From the NCBI RefSeq assembly GCF_000969825.1, contig NZ_KQ033919.1, positions 3,298,749 to 3,362,748 on the forward strand: DNA of 64,000 bases, given 5' to 3'. The position numbers and the translations under genes are program-made. The stretch is from Parabacteroides gordonii MS-1 = DSM 23371. Lineage in GTDB: Bacteria > Bacteroidota > Bacteroidia > Bacteroidales > Tannerellaceae. The notes under the pieces were generated by a model. It saw nothing but the letters and a program-made list of their open reading frames with translations, was not told the origin of the DNA and ran no database searches. Each line of letters begins with the position of its first letter. Within the stretch, counting starts at the first letter, position 1. Positions 62,159-64,000 of the stretch are shown here, one piece after another.

Positions 62159-63010
62159 TTACAATTCGTCAATCTCTTTCACCGACAGACAGGTACATTG
62201 GGCAATCGTTTCGATATTGACTCCCTGCTTTTTAAATTTAGTAGCAATCAGTCTTTGCTCTTCAGTTTTACCTTTCTCCATTCCTTTTTTCAAACCTTTC
62301 TCCTCAGCTTCTTCAACCGCATATTCCATCGTAGCATGCCAGTCACGGTAAATCTTCAGGTTCTCCTCATAGATGGCACGCTCGTGGTCGGTCATCGCAT
62401 TGAGGTTTGCCACGTCGAGCAAACGTCTGAAAGCATCCTCTTTCTCCTTGAACGGAGACATATCAAATAAATTCATATTCTTCAAGATATAAACCGTGTT
62501 TTCGAGAGGTGTCGTGCATTCCTCTTTTGTCAGATTGAACAGGTCGAACGACAGATAGATCTGTTTCAGTTTGACCTCACCAAAAGTTTTACCCGTTGCC
62601 TCGTCGGCCAGGACTACGTCCGTACGCCAACTACGAAATTCAGGCAGGCTGAAGTTCAACAGGTAGATACCGTAGACGGGAAGAAGGCTGTATTGCCAGT
62701 CCCGTCCGCTCTTTCCCTGACGGGAAATCATTCGACAAAGGTAATATAATCCGCGGTTAAAGAAATAACGTTGCGGGCAATTCTGCATTTCCAAGACAAA
62801 TTTCGTCCCGTCCACATCTTCGCAAAGGAGATCGAAGATCACCGTGCGTTGTTCTACTACTTCCGGTTGGATTTCTTTATCGAGATAGGTCAGGCCTTTC
62901 ACCTGGCGTTCACCCTGAAGGGCGGCATTGATAAAATCAATGGCTACTTGCTTTACCCCGAAGACAGCCTTGAAGCCGGCATCGAGCATGACATTCACGT
63001 ATCTTTCCAT
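62159..63010 (-). CDS. Rpn-family PD-(D/E)XK nuclease/putative transposase
   Basis: 283 residues. MERYVNVMLDAGFKAVFG matches the K-Y-x-N-P-x-x-D-x-x-F-K-x-x-F-G start of the family, with P and D positions partly changed. Then RTVIFDLLCEDVDGTKFVLE followed by MQNCPQRYFF gives D...E-x-Q, the catalytic variant of PDDEXK_2; a helical C-terminus with a Glu/Lys-rich coiled end (EEAEEKGLKKGMEKGKTEEQ) follows. Related E. coli RpnA promotes recA-independent recombination. No terminal inverted repeats or target duplication are obvious, so it need not be mobile. Single gene with its own -7 box and terminator. Confidence 0.88.
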   Translation of the reverse strand: MERYVNVMLDAGFKAVFGVKQVAIDFINAALQGERQVKGLTYLDKEIQPEVVEQRTVIFDLLCEDVDGTKFVLEMQNCPQRYFFNRGLYYLCRMISRQGKSGRDWQYSLLPVYGIYLLNFSLPEFRSWRTDVVLADEATGKTFGEVKLKQIYLSFDLFNLTKEECTTPLENTVYILKNMNLFDMSPFKEKEDAFRRLLDVANLNAMTDHERAIYEENLKIYRDWHATMEYAVEEAEEKGLKKGMEKGKTEEQRLIATKFKKQGVNIETIAQCTCLSVKEIDEL

Positions 63011-63034
63011 ATGTTAATGGTTTAAATGGTCTAT

Positions 63035-63064
63035 TACCCAATAGCGGGTAACGCGACAAATGTA
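63035..63064 (-). promoter_or_regulatory. -7 box and hairpin upstream of the Rpn gene
   Basis: TACATTTG on the minus strand (63064-63057), then a TTACCC/GGGTAA hairpin (63035-63052) in the leader. Confidence 0.5.
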
Positions 63065-63336
63065 AGTATTATTTTATTATTCCGGTTATCGAAAAGCGTA
63101 TTTTTGATTCAAAGTTGTCAATATGTGAAACATTCACATTTCATTAAAGGAACAGATTCATTACAGTATTGTCGAGGTTGTACGCGATCTCTGTGCTGCA
63201 CTGGATACCCGTTTTGTAATTTCTCTTTATCCCCCAAACCGGGGGATATGTTGCGTAAATCGAGTTGTTTCGTTCTATAATCCACCTATTTCGGAAAATA
63301 AGGAGCGTTTTTTCTTGCTGATTCGGAAAACCTCTT
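63065..63336. other. Intergenic without gene
   Basis: About 270 bp. Only a compact hairpin TATCCCCC-AAACC-GGGGGATA (63228-63248) stands out. An 84-codon open frame across it lacks a coding look. Confidence 0.6.
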
Positions 63337-63344
63337 TACCTTTG
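63315..63344 (+). promoter_or_regulatory. Promoter of a leader or small RNA
   Basis: TTG (63315-63317), 19-bp spacer, TACCTTTG (63337-63344). The predicted start near 63351 is about 370 bp above the next coding start. Confidence 0.7.
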
Positions 63345-63350
63345 CAACGA

Positions 63351-63624
63351 TTCCGTAGCGGGCAGCGGCTCGCGATAAACGGTTTCAATTACATATTGTA
63401 AGTATTTTACGAAGATTATTCTTACCTTTAAAATCGGCAAAATTTTAAGCACAATGGGGATAATGGACAGTAAATGCTTGCGCTTATTACGAATAAGTGT
63501 ATCTACCATTTTATATGGATAGATTATATTATATCGTAAAGGCGCGGGCTGTTGTTCTATTATTATTGTGCGGGTGTTTGCCGATACCTAAAGGTTGATA
63601 ATAGACAACGCCCGCGTTTTTTTG
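63351..63624 (+). ncRNA. Candidate small RNA or attenuated leader
   Basis: From the promoter to a long hairpin ending in T7 (63617-63623). Near the end, CGCGGGC-TGTTGT-TCTATTATTA (from 63543) pairs with TGATAATAGA-CAACGCCCGCG (to 63616) with two small bulges; the loop is about 35 nt. A smaller hairpin CTTATT/AATAAG lies near 63483-63498. No open frame of note. I cannot match it to 6S, SRP or tmRNA by eye. Confidence 0.5.
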
Positions 63625-63644
63625 TGCCCGTTCATAATCATTCG

Positions 63645-63712
63645 TGGGGGTTGTTCCCCCCTTCGTAAATTAATTGTTGGTTTTTCTTACTATAATTTAT
63701 AAACAATTAATT
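63645..63712 (+). promoter_or_regulatory. 5' region hairpins before the last gene
   Basis: GGGGG-TTGTT-CCCCC hairpin (63645-63661 region), then a perfect inverted repeat AATTAATTGTT (63668-63678) / AACAATTAATT (63702-63712) that ends 10 bp before the start codon and could hide or expose it. Confidence 0.55.
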
Positions 63713-63722
63713 TTAAATGATT

Positions 63723-64000
63723 ATGAACAAAAAGTTTTCTACACTTATGGCTGTCTTCCTGGCAGCCGGTGCTACGTTTACTGCAGAGGCTGGGGTGGTG
63801 AAGGTTACCAAGCCGGTGGTCGGTAAACAGTATGTGATTGCGGATGGTGGCTGGGCTGTTGGAACACAGAAAGCCGTTTTAACATCGAATGATGGTGCTA
63901 CTGGAGTTATTGGTATAGTTGGAGATGCAACTAAATTTTCAACGCTACCAATGTGGACTGTTGATAAAACAAACAGCGAAATAGTAATTAAAATTGCAGA
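63723..64000 (+). CDS. Secreted protein, N-terminal part (DUF6383-type)
   Basis: Cut by the right edge; 92 codons visible. Signal peptide MNKKFSTLMAVFLAAGATFT, likely cleaved after AEA; then GVVKVTKPVVGKQYVIADGG. The start strongly resembles the large secreted proteins of Parabacteroides that end in DUF6383, but the diagnostic C-terminus is outside the window. ATG 63723 is used; ATG 63718 is in another frame. Function unknown; cell-surface or exported. Confidence 0.75.
   Translation, partial: MNKKFSTLMAVFLAAGATFTAEAGVVKVTKPVVGKQYVIADGGWAVGTQKAVLTSNDGATGVIGIVGDATKFSTLPMWTVDKTNSEIVIKIA

Noticed and set aside
63026-63280. 84-codon open frame upstream of the Rpn gene
   Set aside because: Starts inside the Rpn leader hairpin, crosses the TACATTTG box and a C5/G5 hairpin, and has no coding character.

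Overview
The window reads as chromosome of a gut Bacteroidales bacterium, most likely Parabacteroides. Evidence: promoters of the Bacteroidetes type (TTTG/TTG, about 20 bp, TAnnTTTG), weak Shine-Dalgarno use, SusC/SusD and STN-TonB receptors, FimA/Mfa-type lipoprotein fimbriae, HU-like pairs, a hybrid two-component regulator, and a DUF6383-type secreted protein at the right edge. The genus is an inference; no rRNA is present.

Layout. 1-6.5 kb is housekeeping: the end of rpsB, tsf, aspartate aminotransferase, an LptF/LptG-type permease with ribBA, and a START-like protein. 6.6-8.2 kb holds a CAU-anticodon tRNA, a short GntR regulator and a band-7 protein. 8.2-14.2 kb is one minus-strand operon of a MacB-like ABC exporter (ATPase, two permeases), a sigma54-activator response regulator and its NtrY-like kinase. 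A good -24/-12 promoter and a dyad upstream suggest it regulates itself.

14.4-35.4 kb is a 21-kb fimbrial locus. Two near-identical FimB/Mfa2-like lipoproteins lie in tandem on the minus strand, divergent from a hybrid kinase/AraC regulator. Then come three plus-strand units: a lone fimbrillin; four fimbrillin-like or anchor genes with a candidate tip protein; and two further fimbrillins. After these come two HU-like proteins and a DUF3575/OmpA-like outer-membrane pair. Intergenic spaces share degenerate direct repeats (GGTG..TTCTATCA, 21-22 bp period) and a GGGTAAA leader motif, which suggest a common regulator.

35.9-40.7 kb is a thiamine salvage operon (TPP riboswitch, TonB receptor, PnuT-like transporter, thiamine pyrophosphokinase) interrupted by an AT-rich DUF1016/PDDEXK nuclease gene. 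40.8-49.9 kb is the conserved run rimP-nusA-infB-cvpA-sufBCD, with no sufS or sufE. VOC and GNAT genes follow.

50.8-61.2 kb is a polysaccharide-utilisation-like locus: fecR, susC (with STN), susD, a DUF5107/TPR protein and an ECF sigma factor at the distal end. Upstream of fecR is about 900 bp of repeat-rich non-coding DNA, followed by an Rpn-family PD-(D/E)XK nuclease/transposase gene. The last 700 bp holds a promoter, a long terminator-like hairpin (possible small RNA) and the start of a secreted protein cut by the window edge.

Functional calls come from reading motifs and protein character; no database search was run.
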